Origin: CAMTVQ01 sp947085255
GTDB lineage: Bacteria; Bacteroidota; Bacteroidia; Sphingobacteriales; Sphingobacteriaceae
Direction of reading: 5' to 3'
DNA length: 64,000 nt
Assembly (NCBI GenBank): GCA_947085255.1
Contig: CAMTVQ010000011.1
Coordinates: 62,001-126,000 of the forward strand
Below are positions 7,621-17,250 of the stretch, piece after piece; position 1 is the stretch's first letter; each line of letters begins with the position of its first letter. The notes beneath the pieces are model-generated. The model was not told where the DNA came from. It worked only from the letters and a program-made list of their open reading frames with translations, and did no database searches. The translations under genes and the position numbers were made by a program.

Positions 7621-10065
7621 TTATTTTCGCTTTTTAGCTTTAAAGTACTGGTAATCTAAATAGTAAAGCACTTTTAGAGTAAACGTATTGAGCTGATCAT
7701 CGCGCAAGGTGCGGTACACGTTTTTACCCAGTCCAGCATCAATATCGCTTCGTGCAGCTGGTACAAAGTTTTTATCTGGTACAATGGCATTTTTCCATAC
7801 CAAAATCAAATCGCTACCCGGAGCAAAACGCCAGGTGTACACAAAGTCTACATTAAAAAAGTTTACACTGCGGTCTTTATTTTTATTGTACCCAGTAGTA
7901 TCGCTTATCAGTTTACCAGAAGCCGTCAACAAATCGAAATGCAACACATCCACCGTACTCCAGTATTGTCTTACGCGTAAAGAAATGGAACTGCGTGGCG
8001 AAAACACATACGTTCCTTGAAACAAGTTGGAGTATATACGCACATTTCTACGGCTAAAGTACGTCCAAATACTATCCTGCGCTGCCCATCCTTGGTTGCG
8101 CAAATCAATTGCCAACGAAAAAGTATGCTTAAATGAGAACTTATCATTTACCCGAATAAGTGGTCCTATTTTGTACTCTGTAAACTTTCCGCCACGGGTA
8201 AAATCATAATACCGTCCGAATTGTGCATCCAAGGCAATAGCTTTGCGGTAGTCGGAAGACACACCCACATTGGCACCATAAAAGGCAGGGCCTTTATATA
8301 TCAGTCCCGGAATGCGGGCTTCAAAAATATCGTTGTTTTCTACAGGCTTTACCGTACCTGAAAGGAAAAAACTCAAGTAGTTTTTCAATAAGATCCATTC
8401 GTTGAAATTGATTTGTGCATCTTGAAACAGGTTTTTATCATACGTTGACGAGCGATAGGCATATACCTGCCCGCCTGTACGCAACACGATGCCCTTGGGC
8501 TCGTAGGTATTGTAGCGCAAACTAATGTTGTTATTAATCTCGTTGGGACTAAACAACAAACCTAAATCATTGGGATTATAGGTATCGCTCTCTACATTTC
8601 TACCCAGATCGAACTGAAAATTGCCACTCGTTTTACCTAAAAACAGCGAATACGTATATCCATCATTTACGGCACTTAACGTACGTTGTTGGCTTATTGC
8701 CGTAAATGCTTCTACCTCGTAACTATTAGCTTTATTACCAATTGTAAAGCCCAAACCAGTAACATTGGCGGTATTAGTACTGCCTGCACGGCGCACATTT
8801 GTATTGATAAAACTTATAGATGAATTATTTTCCAGCGTTTGATTAGCTGCAATAATATTGAAATTGGTAAGCGGCTCGGTAACAATTGTTTTTTCATTAC
8901 CTAAGGTATCACGTACACGCGCTTGTGTTTCGGCTGTTACGGCATTAAGCAAGCCTAAGCCCAAACCATCTGCCGTTCTGCCAGATACTTTGGTAGCATT
9001 AATTAGCTGTGTTTGTGCTGGGTTATCGATAATCGTTACTTCTCCTGCATCTGCTTGCTGTAGTAACGACCCATATCCATCAGGTTCTTTACCAATACGA
9101 CGCGGGTAAAACAAACCACCAATACTAAAAAGATCTACTCCTTCATTAAAAAATGGGCGATTTTCTTGAAACTGCACTTCAAATGCAGAAAGATTAAGCA
9201 CTTGGTTATCAGACTGAACTTGTCCAAAATCGGGTGCCAAGGTTGCATCGAGCGTAAAACTTTCGTTTATACCGTATTTAATATCCAAACCCGCATTGTA
9301 CGACCTACTCCAATTGCTTTGCCCTGCTACGTTACTCGGAAAATGCGTAAATGTAGTACCCAAATAAGGAGTAGCCGATAAACGCAAGGGTGGTTTTATA
9401 TTGGTAATATCGGTAAGCTCGCCAATAAATGCGGGGTAATTTTGAGTGCCGTTGGGTACGTATTGCCAATAGGTATCTTGACGTGTACGTCGAATATTTC
9501 GTCTAAACTGTATGCCCCACTGCTGTACATCTTTTTCTGGAAAACGTATAGAAAAGTAAGGTATTTTAATTTCGGCTATCCAACCCTTATCGGTTATCTT
9601 ACAGGAGTTTTCCCAAATAGCGTCAAAATTATCGACGTTCTCTTTTTCGTCGAGCTGTACACCGGCAGCCGTTACAGCAAATCGGTAAAGGTTTTGCTTA
9701 TCAAAATAGGTATCAAAGTATACTCCAAAAAGATCGGCATTGCCTTGGTCGTCACGGGCGGTAAGTTGTGCCAAAATAAGCTCAGGATTGGTATCATACA
9801 ACATAGCACCAATATATATGGCATTATCGGTGTATACCACTTTTACCTCGGTACGCTGACTGGCAGGAACATTTACTTGCGGGTCTACTTCCACAAAATC
9901 GGTAGCTGTTGGTACATTTTGCCAAGCTATATCATCCAAAACACCATCTATTTTGGGTGCTTGGTCTACCCGAGTAGCTACTAAAGATTTTTTAGGAATT
10001 TCTTGACTATAGGCATTACATACGCTTATAACAATCAAAAAAAGGAATAGGTAAAAATGTTTCAT
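7621..10065 (-). CDS. Exported CBM9-like / DUF5916 outer-membrane protein
   Basis: This 814-residue protein starts with a signal peptide ending near SVCNAYSQ. A carbohydrate-binding family 9-like domain follows (PKIDGVLDDIAWQ at about 35, with YTDNAIYIGA and an acidic TYFD), and the remaining ~600 residues are beta-strand rich and resemble the DUF5916 outer-membrane barrel. The frame extends upstream to 10113, but the ATG at 10065 opens directly on the signal peptide and lies 15 nt from a good promoter. Family function is unproven; proteins of this type are common in Bacteroidota, often in several copies, and may bind or admit sugars. It is monocistronic, upstream of and separate from the glycan cluster. 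Confidence 0.85.
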   Translation of the reverse strand: MKHFYLFLFLIVISVCNAYSQEIPKKSLVATRVDQAPKIDGVLDDIAWQNVPTATDFVEVDPQVNVPASQRTEVKVVYTDNAIYIGAMLYDTNPELILAQLTARDDQGNADLFGVYFDTYFDKQNLYRFAVTAAGVQLDEKENVDNFDAIWENSCKITDKGWIAEIKIPYFSIRFPEKDVQQWGIQFRRNIRRTRQDTYWQYVPNGTQNYPAFIGELTDITNIKPPLRLSATPYLGTTFTHFPSNVAGQSNWSRSYNAGLDIKYGINESFTLDATLAPDFGQVQSDNQVLNLSAFEVQFQENRPFFNEGVDLFSIGGLFYPRRIGKEPDGYGSLLQQADAGEVTIIDNPAQTQLINATKVSGRTADGLGLGLLNAVTAETQARVRDTLGNEKTIVTEPLTNFNIIAANQTLENNSSISFINTNVRRAGSTNTANVTGLGFTIGNKANSYEVEAFTAISQQRTLSAVNDGYTYSLFLGKTSGNFQFDLGRNVESDTYNPNDLGLLFSPNEINNNISLRYNTYEPKGIVLRTGGQVYAYRSSTYDKNLFQDAQINFNEWILLKNYLSFFLSGTVKPVENNDIFEARIPGLIYKGPAFYGANVGVSSDYRKAIALDAQFGRYYDFTRGGKFTEYKIGPLIRVNDKFSFKHTFSLAIDLRNQGWAAQDSIWTYFSRRNVRIYSNLFQGTYVFSPRSSISLRVRQYWSTVDVLHFDLLTASGKLISDTTGYNKNKDRSVNFFNVDFVYTWRFAPGSDLILVWKNAIVPDKNFVPAARSDIDAGLGKNVYRTLRDDQLNTFTLKVLYYLDYQYFKAKKRK

Positions 10066-10079
10066 GTGCGTTATTGCGC

Positions 10080-10113
10080 CAAAAGTAAGGTAAGATGCGC
10101 AATAGAGCAGCAA
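10080..10113 (-). promoter_or_regulatory. Bacteroidota-type promoter for the CBM9/DUF5916 gene
   Basis: On the minus strand TTG (10113-10111) is followed after 23 bp by TACTTTTG (10087-10080), a full match to TAnnTTTG. The ATG is 15 nt downstream, so the 5' leader would be about 9 nt. Confidence 0.55.
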
Positions 10114-10134
10114 AAATTTTGTTACTAAAAATCA

Positions 10135-10176
10135 GTTGTCCGTTATCGGTTGCCTGTTACCCGTTATCGGTTGTAC
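10135..10176. repeat. Six tandem degenerate heptads (GTTRYCS type)
   Basis: The units are GTTGTCC, GTTATCG, GTTGCCT, GTTACCC, GTTATCG and GTTGTAC, with no slip of the 7-nt period. Read on the opposite strand, a 23-nt stretch is nearly identical to the hisD-hisC spacer at 50709-50731. The repeat occupies the spacer between divergently oriented CBM9/DUF5916 and sucC. Confidence 0.8.
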
Positions 10177-10201
10177 TTTGTAGAAAGCAATTGCACTTCT
10201 T

Positions 10202-10257
10202 TACTTGATACTTGATACTTATTCTTCCATTTCCATTTTCCGTTTTCCATTTTTACG
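10202..10257. repeat. Second heptad block upstream of sucC
   Basis: Eight units in register: TACTTGA twice, TACTTAT, TCTTCCA, TTTCCAT, TTTCCGT, TTTCCAT, TTTTACG. A TACCTTAG octamer, one base off the TAnnTTTG promoter core, follows at 10259-10266, 22 nt ahead of sucC; no -33 TTG is visible because the repeat fills that position. Confidence 0.65.
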
Positions 10258-10287
10258 TTACCTTAGCGGCATAATTAATTCAATCAC

Positions 10288-11478
10288 ATGAACATTCACG
10301 AATATCAAGGAAAATCTATCCTAAAAGGTTTTGGCGTACGCATTCAGGAAGGCATTGTTGCTGACACAGTTGAACAAGCTGTAGCTGCCGCTCAAAAATT
10401 GAAAACTGATTTTAACTCCGACTGGGTAGTAATAAAAGCACAAATACATGCGGGTGGTCGTGGTAAAGGTGGTGGTGTAAAATTGGCTAAAAATTTAGAA
10501 GAGGTAAAAGAAAGAGCTACCGCTATATTAGGTATGCAACTAATTACCCCTCAAACTGGTCCAGAAGGAAAAAAAGTAAATAAAATATTGGTTGCACAGG
10601 ATGTGTACTACCCTGGCGAAACGCCTACAAAGGAGTTTTATATTAGTGTATTACTAAACCGTGCTACTGGACGCAATATTGTAATGTACAGCACCGAAGG
10701 CGGAATGGACATTGAAGAAGTAGCAGAAAAAACGCCTCACTTAATTTTTAAAGAAGAAATAGATCCAAAAGTAGGATTACAAGGCTTTCAAGCACGTAAA
10801 ATAGCCTTTAACTTAGGTTTATCAGGCGAGGCTTTTAAGGAAATGACAAAGTTTGTGGCTGCATTGTATAAAGCATATGAAGCAACAGATTCTGCCATGT
10901 TTGAGATAAATCCAGTATTAAAAACATCTGACAATAAGATATTAGCGGTAGATGCAAAAGTAAGTATAGATGAAAATGCACTATTCCGTCATCCAGATTA
11001 TGCAGCAATGCGTGATACAATGGAGGAAGATCCAATGGAAGTAGAAGCATCTGAATCTAACCTAAACTATGTAAAATTAGATGGAAACGTTGGTTGCATG
11101 GTAAATGGTGCAGGTTTAGCAATGGCTACTATGGATATTATTAAATTGGCTGGTGGAGATCCAGCAAATTTCTTAGATGTAGGCGGTACTGCTAATGCAC
11201 AAACTGTAAAAGCTGCTTTCAATATCATTTTGAAAGACCCGAACGTAAAGGCAATTTTGATTAATATTTTTGGTGGAATTGTTCGTTGCGACCGTGTTGC
11301 ACAAGGGGTAATTGATGCTTACAAAGAAATCGGTAATATTCCTGTGCCAATCATTATTCGTTTACAAGGAACAAATGCTACAGAAGCTAAAAAACTAATT
11401 GACGAGTCGGGATTGAAAGTATTTTCAGCTATTCAATTGCGCGAAGCTGCTGATTTAGTTACTAAAGTACTTAATTAA
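10288..11478 (+). CDS. sucC: Succinate-CoA ligase (ADP-forming) subunit beta
   Basis: This 396-residue protein matches SucC over its whole length. It starts MNIHEYQGKSIL, has the ATP-grasp glycine-rich loop GGRGKGGG at 56-63, the FEINPV metal/nucleotide motif and the C-terminal GGIVRCDRVAQG segment near 328-339. With the alpha subunit SucD it interconverts succinyl-CoA and succinate in the TCA cycle with formation of ATP or GTP. sucD is not adjacent here, which is common in Bacteroidota. The gene is followed by a spacer with a strong hairpin and then by a Sua5-family gene. Confidence 0.97.
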   Translation: MNIHEYQGKSILKGFGVRIQEGIVADTVEQAVAAAQKLKTDFNSDWVVIKAQIHAGGRGKGGGVKLAKNLEEVKERATAILGMQLITPQTGPEGKKVNKILVAQDVYYPGETPTKEFYISVLLNRATGRNIVMYSTEGGMDIEEVAEKTPHLIFKEEIDPKVGLQGFQARKIAFNLGLSGEAFKEMTKFVAALYKAYEATDSAMFEINPVLKTSDNKILAVDAKVSIDENALFRHPDYAAMRDTMEEDPMEVEASESNLNYVKLDGNVGCMVNGAGLAMATMDIIKLAGGDPANFLDVGGTANAQTVKAAFNIILKDPNVKAILINIFGGIVRCDRVAQGVIDAYKEIGNIPVPIIIRLQGTNATEAKKLIDESGLKVFSAIQLREAADLVTKVLN

Positions 11479-11484
11479 CATGTA

Positions 11485-11550
11485 GATGTGCAGATGTGTA
11501 AATGTATGGTTGAATCGCTATACATTTACACATCTACTCATTTGCACATC
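11485..11550. terminator. Long hairpin downstream of sucC
   Basis: A perfect 16-bp inverted repeat (11492-11507 with 11520-11535, left arm AGATGTGTAAATGTAT, 12-nt loop) is extended by an outer 7-bp arm, GATGTGC at 11485-11491 with GCACATC at 11544-11550. There is no T-tract, so it may be an mRNA-stabilising hairpin or palindromic repeat rather than a classical terminator. Confidence 0.6.
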
Positions 11551-11555
11551 CTATT

Positions 11556-12176
11556 ATGCTCCTATCCATACACCCTAATAATCCTGCCGAACGTTTACTG
11601 CAACAAGCTGTAGACTGTCTAAAAAAAGGCGGAGTAATCATTTACCCTACCGATACAGTGTATGGCATGGGCTGTGATATCACCAATCCAAAAGCTATTG
11701 AGCGTATTTGTAAACTCAAGGGTATAAAACTAGAAAAAGCCAATTTTTCATTTATATGCCATGATTTAAGTCATATCTCCGACTTTACCAAACCCTTTGA
11801 TACCGCTACATTTCGATTACTTAAAAAGTCACTTCCTGGTCCTTTTACGTTTATTTTAAATGCCAACGGCAATGTACCCAAGCTACTTTCGAGCAACAAA
11901 AAAACGGTAGGCATACGCGTGCCCGACAATACTATTGCCCGTGAAATCGTAAGGCTTTTAGGCAACCCAATCATCTCTACTTCTATACACGATGATGATG
12001 AGATTATAGAATACAGTACCGACCCCGAACTGATTTATGAAAAATATGAAGGGCTGGTAGATATGGTAATTGATGGTGGCTTTGGCGACTCTGAACCATC
12101 TACCATTGTAGATTGCACCAACGGAACACCTGAAGTTTTAAGAGCAGGGAAAGGCGACATTGAGTTATATATGTAA
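11556..12176 (+). CDS. Sua5/YciO/YrdC family protein, likely threonylcarbamoyl-AMP synthase
   Basis: This 206-residue protein has the YrdC-fold nucleotide-binding hallmarks: GGVIIYPTDTVYGMGCD near residues 24-40, a KGIKLEKANFSFICHDL segment in place of the KxRxxxKP motif, and SLPGPFTFIL near residue 93. Members make L-threonylcarbamoyl-AMP from Thr, bicarbonate and ATP for the t6A37 modification of ANN-decoding tRNAs. The basic signature is of the YciO-like subtype, whose activity is less certain than that of TsaC/Sua5. It starts 77 nt after sucC and is followed 3 nt later by a glycosyltransferase. Confidence 0.85.
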   Translation: MLLSIHPNNPAERLLQQAVDCLKKGGVIIYPTDTVYGMGCDITNPKAIERICKLKGIKLEKANFSFICHDLSHISDFTKPFDTATFRLLKKSLPGPFTFILNANGNVPKLLSSNKKTVGIRVPDNTIAREIVRLLGNPIISTSIHDDDEIIEYSTDPELIYEKYEGLVDMVIDGGFGDSEPSTIVDCTNGTPEVLRAGKGDIELYM

Positions 12177-12179
12177 CGC

Positions 12180-13298
12180 ATGAGTGCTAAAAAAATACTT
12201 ATCGTATGTAGTTCAGGAGCGAAGGGCGGATTAGAAATAAACACTCCCCGCTTGGGCGTTGAACTCCGAAAACAAGGCTGGGAAGTTCATTTTTTCACAT
12301 CAGCAGGCACACATTACATCAACAACAGCATACATACCGAGCAGTTTAATTATTTTCATTTTGGTAAAAAAAGAAAAGCTTTTGACTTACCAAGTGCATG
12401 GCAGATTACTTCCTACTGTAATAAACACCGCATTACCCATGTAATTACCACACTGAGTAAAGACATTGCCGTATTGGTTTGGGCAAAATTATTATCAAGC
12501 AATCGTTTAAAGATAGTTTATCAACAGCACATGCAATTAGGCGTATTTAAACGCTCGTTGATACACCGCATACGTTATGCGTTTTTAGATGCGTGGATTA
12601 GTCCCTTAGCTTATTTACAACAACAAGCTGCCGAACGAACAAATATCCCTATTTCAAAAATTCATGTCATTCCTTTAGGTATTGATATTGATGATTTTGA
12701 TACATATACACTGCCAAAAACCACTGCAAAAGCGCAATTACATTTACCTCAAGATGTACCAACCATTGGTATTATTGGTCGTATTGACCACAGCAAAGGG
12801 CAATTAGAAGTAATAGCAGCATTTGAACATGCCGTACAGAATGGATTGGTAGCCCAACTTATTATAGTAGGTAATAAAACAGAAGTAATACAAGATGGAT
12901 ATTACGAAAAGGTAGTAGCCGCAGCAAATGCATCTTCAGTAAAAAACAGTATTCATTTTATTCCACACCAAGCACATATTGCACCTATTTTATCGGCATT
13001 GGATATACTGATAGTAGCCTCCAGAAATGAAACCTACGGCATGGTAACGATAGAAGGAATGTTGGCTGGCGTTCCTGTAATTGGCAGCAATACGGGCGGA
13101 ACTCCTGATTTATTAGCACATGGCGAATTGGGCTATTTGTATCCTTTAGGTGATACTGTTGCATTGGCCAACTTATTAAAAATAGTAATAGAAGCACCTG
13201 ATAGTGTAAAAACAAACCGTGCCAAACAAAAAATAGTGGCTGAGTATGCTGCGCATACTGCCACTATTGAATTGGAAAAACTATTACTGAGTCTTTAG
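12180..13298 (+). CDS. Family 4 glycosyltransferase (GT-B fold)
   Basis: This 372-residue protein has an N-terminal Rossmann half (KKILIVCSSGAKGGLE) and a C-terminal donor-binding half with GIIGRIDHSKGQLEVI near 197 and the E-x7-E signature in SRNETYGMVTIEGMLAGVPV near 290. GT4 enzymes of this kind transfer sugars from nucleotide donors during LPS or exopolysaccharide synthesis. It begins 3 nt after the Sua5-like gene, so the two are probably translated from one mRNA although no functional link is evident. Its 3' end is only 7 nt from the stop of the convergent T9SS gene. Acceptor and donor are unknown. Confidence 0.88.
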   Translation: MSAKKILIVCSSGAKGGLEINTPRLGVELRKQGWEVHFFTSAGTHYINNSIHTEQFNYFHFGKKRKAFDLPSAWQITSYCNKHRITHVITTLSKDIAVLVWAKLLSSNRLKIVYQQHMQLGVFKRSLIHRIRYAFLDAWISPLAYLQQQAAERTNIPISKIHVIPLGIDIDDFDTYTLPKTTAKAQLHLPQDVPTIGIIGRIDHSKGQLEVIAAFEHAVQNGLVAQLIIVGNKTEVIQDGYYEKVVAAANASSVKNSIHFIPHQAHIAPILSALDILIVASRNETYGMVTIEGMLAGVPVIGSNTGGTPDLLAHGELGYLYPLGDTVALANLLKIVIEAPDSVKTNRAKQKIVAEYAAHTATIELEKLLLSL

Positions 13299-13305
13299 AG
13301 CAGTA

Positions 13306-14769
13306 TTATTCTTTTACCCAACGTACAGCTGTTTTGGCTGTAGCTGTGCTTACTTCCACTACATATACGCCTACTGGCAAAGTACTTGCATCGGTAGTAA
13401 ATAATATCTCTGGACTATTTATATCGCGCTGAGTAGTAAACAACGTTTGCCCCATTAAATTTACCACACGTATAGTTGCTGTACCAGTTGCGGTTGCAGC
13501 AATTAACACATTCAACTCATCGCGTACAGGATTAGGGAATACAACTGTTTGAACCTGTAAGTTTTTATCTTGGCCAAGATCAGCAGTAATATTCTTATTT
13601 ATTGGAAACAAGCCAAAAGGTTCTCCAGCAAGCGTAATCTTTTTTACTGCCTTATTGGTAGTCGCATCTAATTCCCAAAAAGCATTATCGTTATTAGGTC
13701 CACCTACAGGCATAATGTATTTATCGCCCACTTTGGTAAGGTAAGAGAAAAACAAGCCTTTAGAATACGGCATTTCTTCCAACTCATCTACCGCCTTGGT
13801 AACTAAATTAATGCGCCAATGCTTCATGGTAGCATCTAAATAGCGAGACAAAGGATTAGTTATGTTAATAGCCTCTGGATATTGTGCCATGGTGTACATA
13901 ATTCCGTTACCCAAATAGGTTGTTCCTAATGTTTTACGATTACCACATAATGAATCTAAATTCAAGAAATAACTTTTATCAAATGTTGTTTCTCCTTTTT
14001 TAATACGCAACAATCCACCGGGACCAATACCTTGCCCACCATCAATTAAATCGCTACCACCCACATAAATATCTCCCACTTCGTCCATAAACATAGCATC
14101 TATAGCTGAGCACCCGTAGCCTACCATTAAGGTACGTGGGTCTGTAATCATTTTTTCTAATTTCATGGTAGATAAATCGCATACTGCTACAAATGCAGTA
14201 TCAATCACCAAGGCATTTTGCAAGCCCGAACCGTACCACATACCCACATACATTTTACCATCGCGAATAATCATTTCTTCGGGGGTAGAGGTTTCATAGG
14301 CTGTTTTTTCTAAACTGGTAAGATCAATTGTACCACTTACTTTCATGGTCTCTAAATTGATTTTGAATACTCTAAACACATTGTAAGACATGGCATAAGC
14401 CGTTTTTTCATCCACAATAAGCATATCTACAATATGGGGCAATTGATCGCCATCGGGCAACAGCAAATCGGCAAGCTTGGTAAGTTTACCATCTGCTGCT
14501 ACTGCAAATTTATAGATACGAGGCTCATTAAAATTAACGTAGTACAAAGTATTGCCTTTGGTGGTAAAGATATTTCCTGTTCCTGCAATTTCTGTAGACT
14601 TACTATTATCGATGCTTCCTACTGGCAACCCAACAGGTGCTTGCAGATAACTGGTATTATTACCCGTTACAAAAGACCCTGTTTTGGTCATTAAACCATA
14701 AATTTGTTGGCCATAACTTAATGAAGAACAAGCAATAGCAAAAATAGATAGCGATAAAAAACGTTTCAT
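13306..14769 (-). CDS. T9SS-secreted protein, DUF4374-like beta-propeller
   Basis: This 487-residue protein begins with a signal peptide (MKRFLSLSIFAIACSSLSYG). The central ~380 residues contain repeated beta-strand segments such as NTLYYVNFNEPRIYKF and look like the DUF4374 propeller family. The last ~80 residues (VVFPNPVRDELNV ... VGVYVVEVST) are a type A T9SS C-terminal sorting domain, so the protein is carried across the outer membrane and attached to the surface or released. It lies 81 nt downstream of a TonB receptor in the same orientation. In Bacteroidota such pairs are often iron or siderophore uptake units; that role is inference. Confidence 0.8.
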   Translation of the reverse strand: MKRFLSLSIFAIACSSLSYGQQIYGLMTKTGSFVTGNNTSYLQAPVGLPVGSIDNSKSTEIAGTGNIFTTKGNTLYYVNFNEPRIYKFAVAADGKLTKLADLLLPDGDQLPHIVDMLIVDEKTAYAMSYNVFRVFKINLETMKVSGTIDLTSLEKTAYETSTPEEMIIRDGKMYVGMWYGSGLQNALVIDTAFVAVCDLSTMKLEKMITDPRTLMVGYGCSAIDAMFMDEVGDIYVGGSDLIDGGQGIGPGGLLRIKKGETTFDKSYFLNLDSLCGNRKTLGTTYLGNGIMYTMAQYPEAINITNPLSRYLDATMKHWRINLVTKAVDELEEMPYSKGLFFSYLTKVGDKYIMPVGGPNNDNAFWELDATTNKAVKKITLAGEPFGLFPINKNITADLGQDKNLQVQTVVFPNPVRDELNVLIAATATGTATIRVVNLMGQTLFTTQRDINSPEILFTTDASTLPVGVYVVEVSTATAKTAVRWVKE

Positions 14770-14850
14770 ATAAATATATTTAGTTACAAGTAGTTGTTAC
14801 GCTGTATAATACGATGTAAAGATAGTGTATGGTTTTTACTTAACATACCC

Positions 14851-17250
14851 TTAATATTTACTTAAGAAATAGCGAAGTTTTACATGAAAAGTACGACCTG
14901 GCTTTTCTATTTTATAATTATCAAAAGCACGTTTATCCATAAAATTGTGCACTTCAAAGCTTACTCCTGCTCTATTTCGTGGTAAACTATAGGCAATTCC
15001 AGCATGTTGCAAGTATTGCTCGGGCACTCTGGCTTTAGTTGCTTCAATACCATCAATATCAAACGCTATGTAAAACTGCTGAATATAATTTAACGTGTAA
15101 TATACTTGCAACACATCTTTTGCAATGGCTATATTAGGAATAGCAAACCCAATTTCGGCATTACCAAAATAGTACGGAATAGTTGGCAAGCGAGCATTAA
15201 AATACCGTTTATCAATGCCTGCGGTTTGCACCACCGTTGTATCGCTACGATTACGAATATCCTGAAAAGTAGCATTTACTTTAAGTTGAATAAACGGTAA
15301 TGGCGCATAAGAAATTTCGCCATCGTACCCTTTTACGGTTACCCTGGCAATGTTTTGATATTGTGCAAAGGCTTGCGAAATAACTAGAAAAATATTGTTT
15401 CGCGTATCCCGATAAAACCGATTTGCCTCTACGTTCAGTTTACCCAAGCGTCCTTTTGCATTGGCTTGAAAACCAAAATTGTAATTATTACTCGTTTCGG
15501 GATTTAGATTGGTGTTGGGGATAATAAACACTCTATCTCCCAATACTTCAAACTGGTCGGGTAAACGGGTGGCGTATTCGTAATTGGCTTTTACAAACAA
15601 ATGTTCCTTGAAAAAGGCATAGCGTATGGCTTCCGAAAACCCGTAATTCTGTTTACTTACATTTACTGGCAAGGTATCTGCCGTTAGGCTAATCACCCCT
15701 CCTCCTTCCGAAATACGCGTATCAATACGGTAATATTTTAGCGCTACTATATTGATTAATTTATCTTTTGCCAAATTGAGTTGATACGCCAAGCCTGCTA
15801 CATTTTTACGCACATACTGAGGCGTTACGTAAATATCCTTGCCTTTGTTCACCAGCCTTGCATACAGTGTATCTCTACCTCGTTGTAAAATGCTGTTCGA
15901 AATTAAATTAAGATTTAGGCTATTATTTTTTGTAATCCGATACGTTGCATTTACCCGTGCAGATAGATTATTGGTAAACGAAAACAAATCGTGCTTGGGA
16001 CCAAATTCTCCTAACTTGAAATTCTTACGCCTTTCTACCTCTCCAAGCCAATTATACACATTGCTGGATGTATCTAAAAACCTACTGGTAACGGTATAAA
16101 AACCTACGTAAGTGGATAGTGAGAGCTTTTTTTGCAACAAACTATCAATACGGTATTTTAGTTCGTATCGCATGCCTTGCTCGTATATTCTTGCCATTCC
16201 GTATGGAATGCGAGACGTACTAAATGGGTGTTGCAAGTCCTTTTCATACCCAATTGCATTTGCAGATACAACCAATTGATTTGCCCATTTTTGTTGTAGC
16301 ACTCCTGCCTCTGCTTGTACGCTATAGGAGGTAAACTGATCGTGAAAACGCCTTGCTCTAATGGTATCTGTTTCAAAGGTGGTAGTATTCTGAATTTCTC
16401 CATCAATTTTATAATCGTTATCCGAGTGATTGTAATACCCATTTAAGCCCACAAATGCTTTTTTACTTTTGGTAAGTGCTCGTGTATTTACCGAAAGTCT
16501 ACTGGTATTGTAGGTACTGCGTTCGTACGAAAAATCAGCATACGAAAACACATCTTTATTACTCACAATATTAATGGCACCACCCAAAGCATCTGCACCC
16601 AAATACACGGGTGTAATACCTTTATACACTTCAATACGATCAATTAAATTTACAGGCAAATTAATAATACCCGTACCGTAGCCCGTGTTTTCTAAAGGAA
16701 TACCATCAATAAAAAATTTAATTTGCTTACCCGAAATACCATTAATGCTGATATTGGTAAAACTGCCCAGCCCTCCTGTTTCGCGCACCCGCACACCCGA
16801 TGACCGTGTAAGCAATTCTTGAGTAGTAATAGAACGATTTTGCACTTCGCGTACATCAATAGCCGTTACTGTTTCTGCCCCTTGCGAAATACGTTGTTCT
16901 TCCGTTTTTGCCGTAATTTCTACTGCTCTTTTTTCTGTACGCTTTTCTTTTAACGTAATATTTAGCTGTGCTTCATTACCAACAACCACTACTTTTTGCG
17001 TGTACGATTCGTAGCCCAATAGGGTAATTGCTACGCCATAACTGTTTGCAACAGGAAGATTGGCAATAGAAAATTGTCCATTTTCATCCGTAGCTGCCGT
17101 ACGATTTTCTTTTTTTAGTACTACAATGGCTCCTGGTAATGCTTCACCTAAATTAGATTTAACTACCCCATTTATAGCTACTTGAGCAAACAAGCCACCG
17201 CTAAAGAGCAGGAATAAACAATATATAAAAACATGTAGCAGTAACTTCAT
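14851..17250 (-). CDS. TonB-dependent outer-membrane receptor
   Basis: This 799-residue protein has a signal peptide ending GGLFAQ, an N-terminal carboxypeptidase-regulatory-like domain (residues ~24-105), a plug domain with DVREVQNRSITTQELL and GISGKQIKFFIDGIPLE near 130-190, and a C-terminal beta-barrel ending in an aromatic strand (FHVKLRYFLSKY). It imports a ligand using ExbB-TonB energy. The combination of plug and downstream DUF4374-like surface protein suggests a metal-chelate or siderophore substrate, without direct proof. Minus-strand TATTTTTA in the upstream 54-nt spacer is only a weak promoter core. Confidence 0.92.
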   Translation of the reverse strand: MKLLLHVFIYCLFLLFSGGLFAQVAINGVVKSNLGEALPGAIVVLKKENRTAATDENGQFSIANLPVANSYGVAITLLGYESYTQKVVVVGNEAQLNITLKEKRTEKRAVEITAKTEEQRISQGAETVTAIDVREVQNRSITTQELLTRSSGVRVRETGGLGSFTNISINGISGKQIKFFIDGIPLENTGYGTGIINLPVNLIDRIEVYKGITPVYLGADALGGAINIVSNKDVFSYADFSYERSTYNTSRLSVNTRALTKSKKAFVGLNGYYNHSDNDYKIDGEIQNTTTFETDTIRARRFHDQFTSYSVQAEAGVLQQKWANQLVVSANAIGYEKDLQHPFSTSRIPYGMARIYEQGMRYELKYRIDSLLQKKLSLSTYVGFYTVTSRFLDTSSNVYNWLGEVERRKNFKLGEFGPKHDLFSFTNNLSARVNATYRITKNNSLNLNLISNSILQRGRDTLYARLVNKGKDIYVTPQYVRKNVAGLAYQLNLAKDKLINIVALKYYRIDTRISEGGGVISLTADTLPVNVSKQNYGFSEAIRYAFFKEHLFVKANYEYATRLPDQFEVLGDRVFIIPNTNLNPETSNNYNFGFQANAKGRLGKLNVEANRFYRDTRNNIFLVISQAFAQYQNIARVTVKGYDGEISYAPLPFIQLKVNATFQDIRNRSDTTVVQTAGIDKRYFNARLPTIPYYFGNAEIGFAIPNIAIAKDVLQVYYTLNYIQQFYIAFDIDGIEATKARVPEQYLQHAGIAYSLPRNRAGVSFEVHNFMDKRAFDNYKIEKPGRTFHVKLRYFLSKY

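Noticed and set aside
9442..9984. A 180-codon plus-strand frame opposite the CBM9/DUF5916 gene
   Set aside because: It is antisense to a clear exported protein, has no recognisable domain and a composition typical of shadow frames.
10135..10257. Heptad blocks as a CRISPR array
   Set aside because: The unit is 7 nt, degenerate, without spacers, and no cas genes are present.
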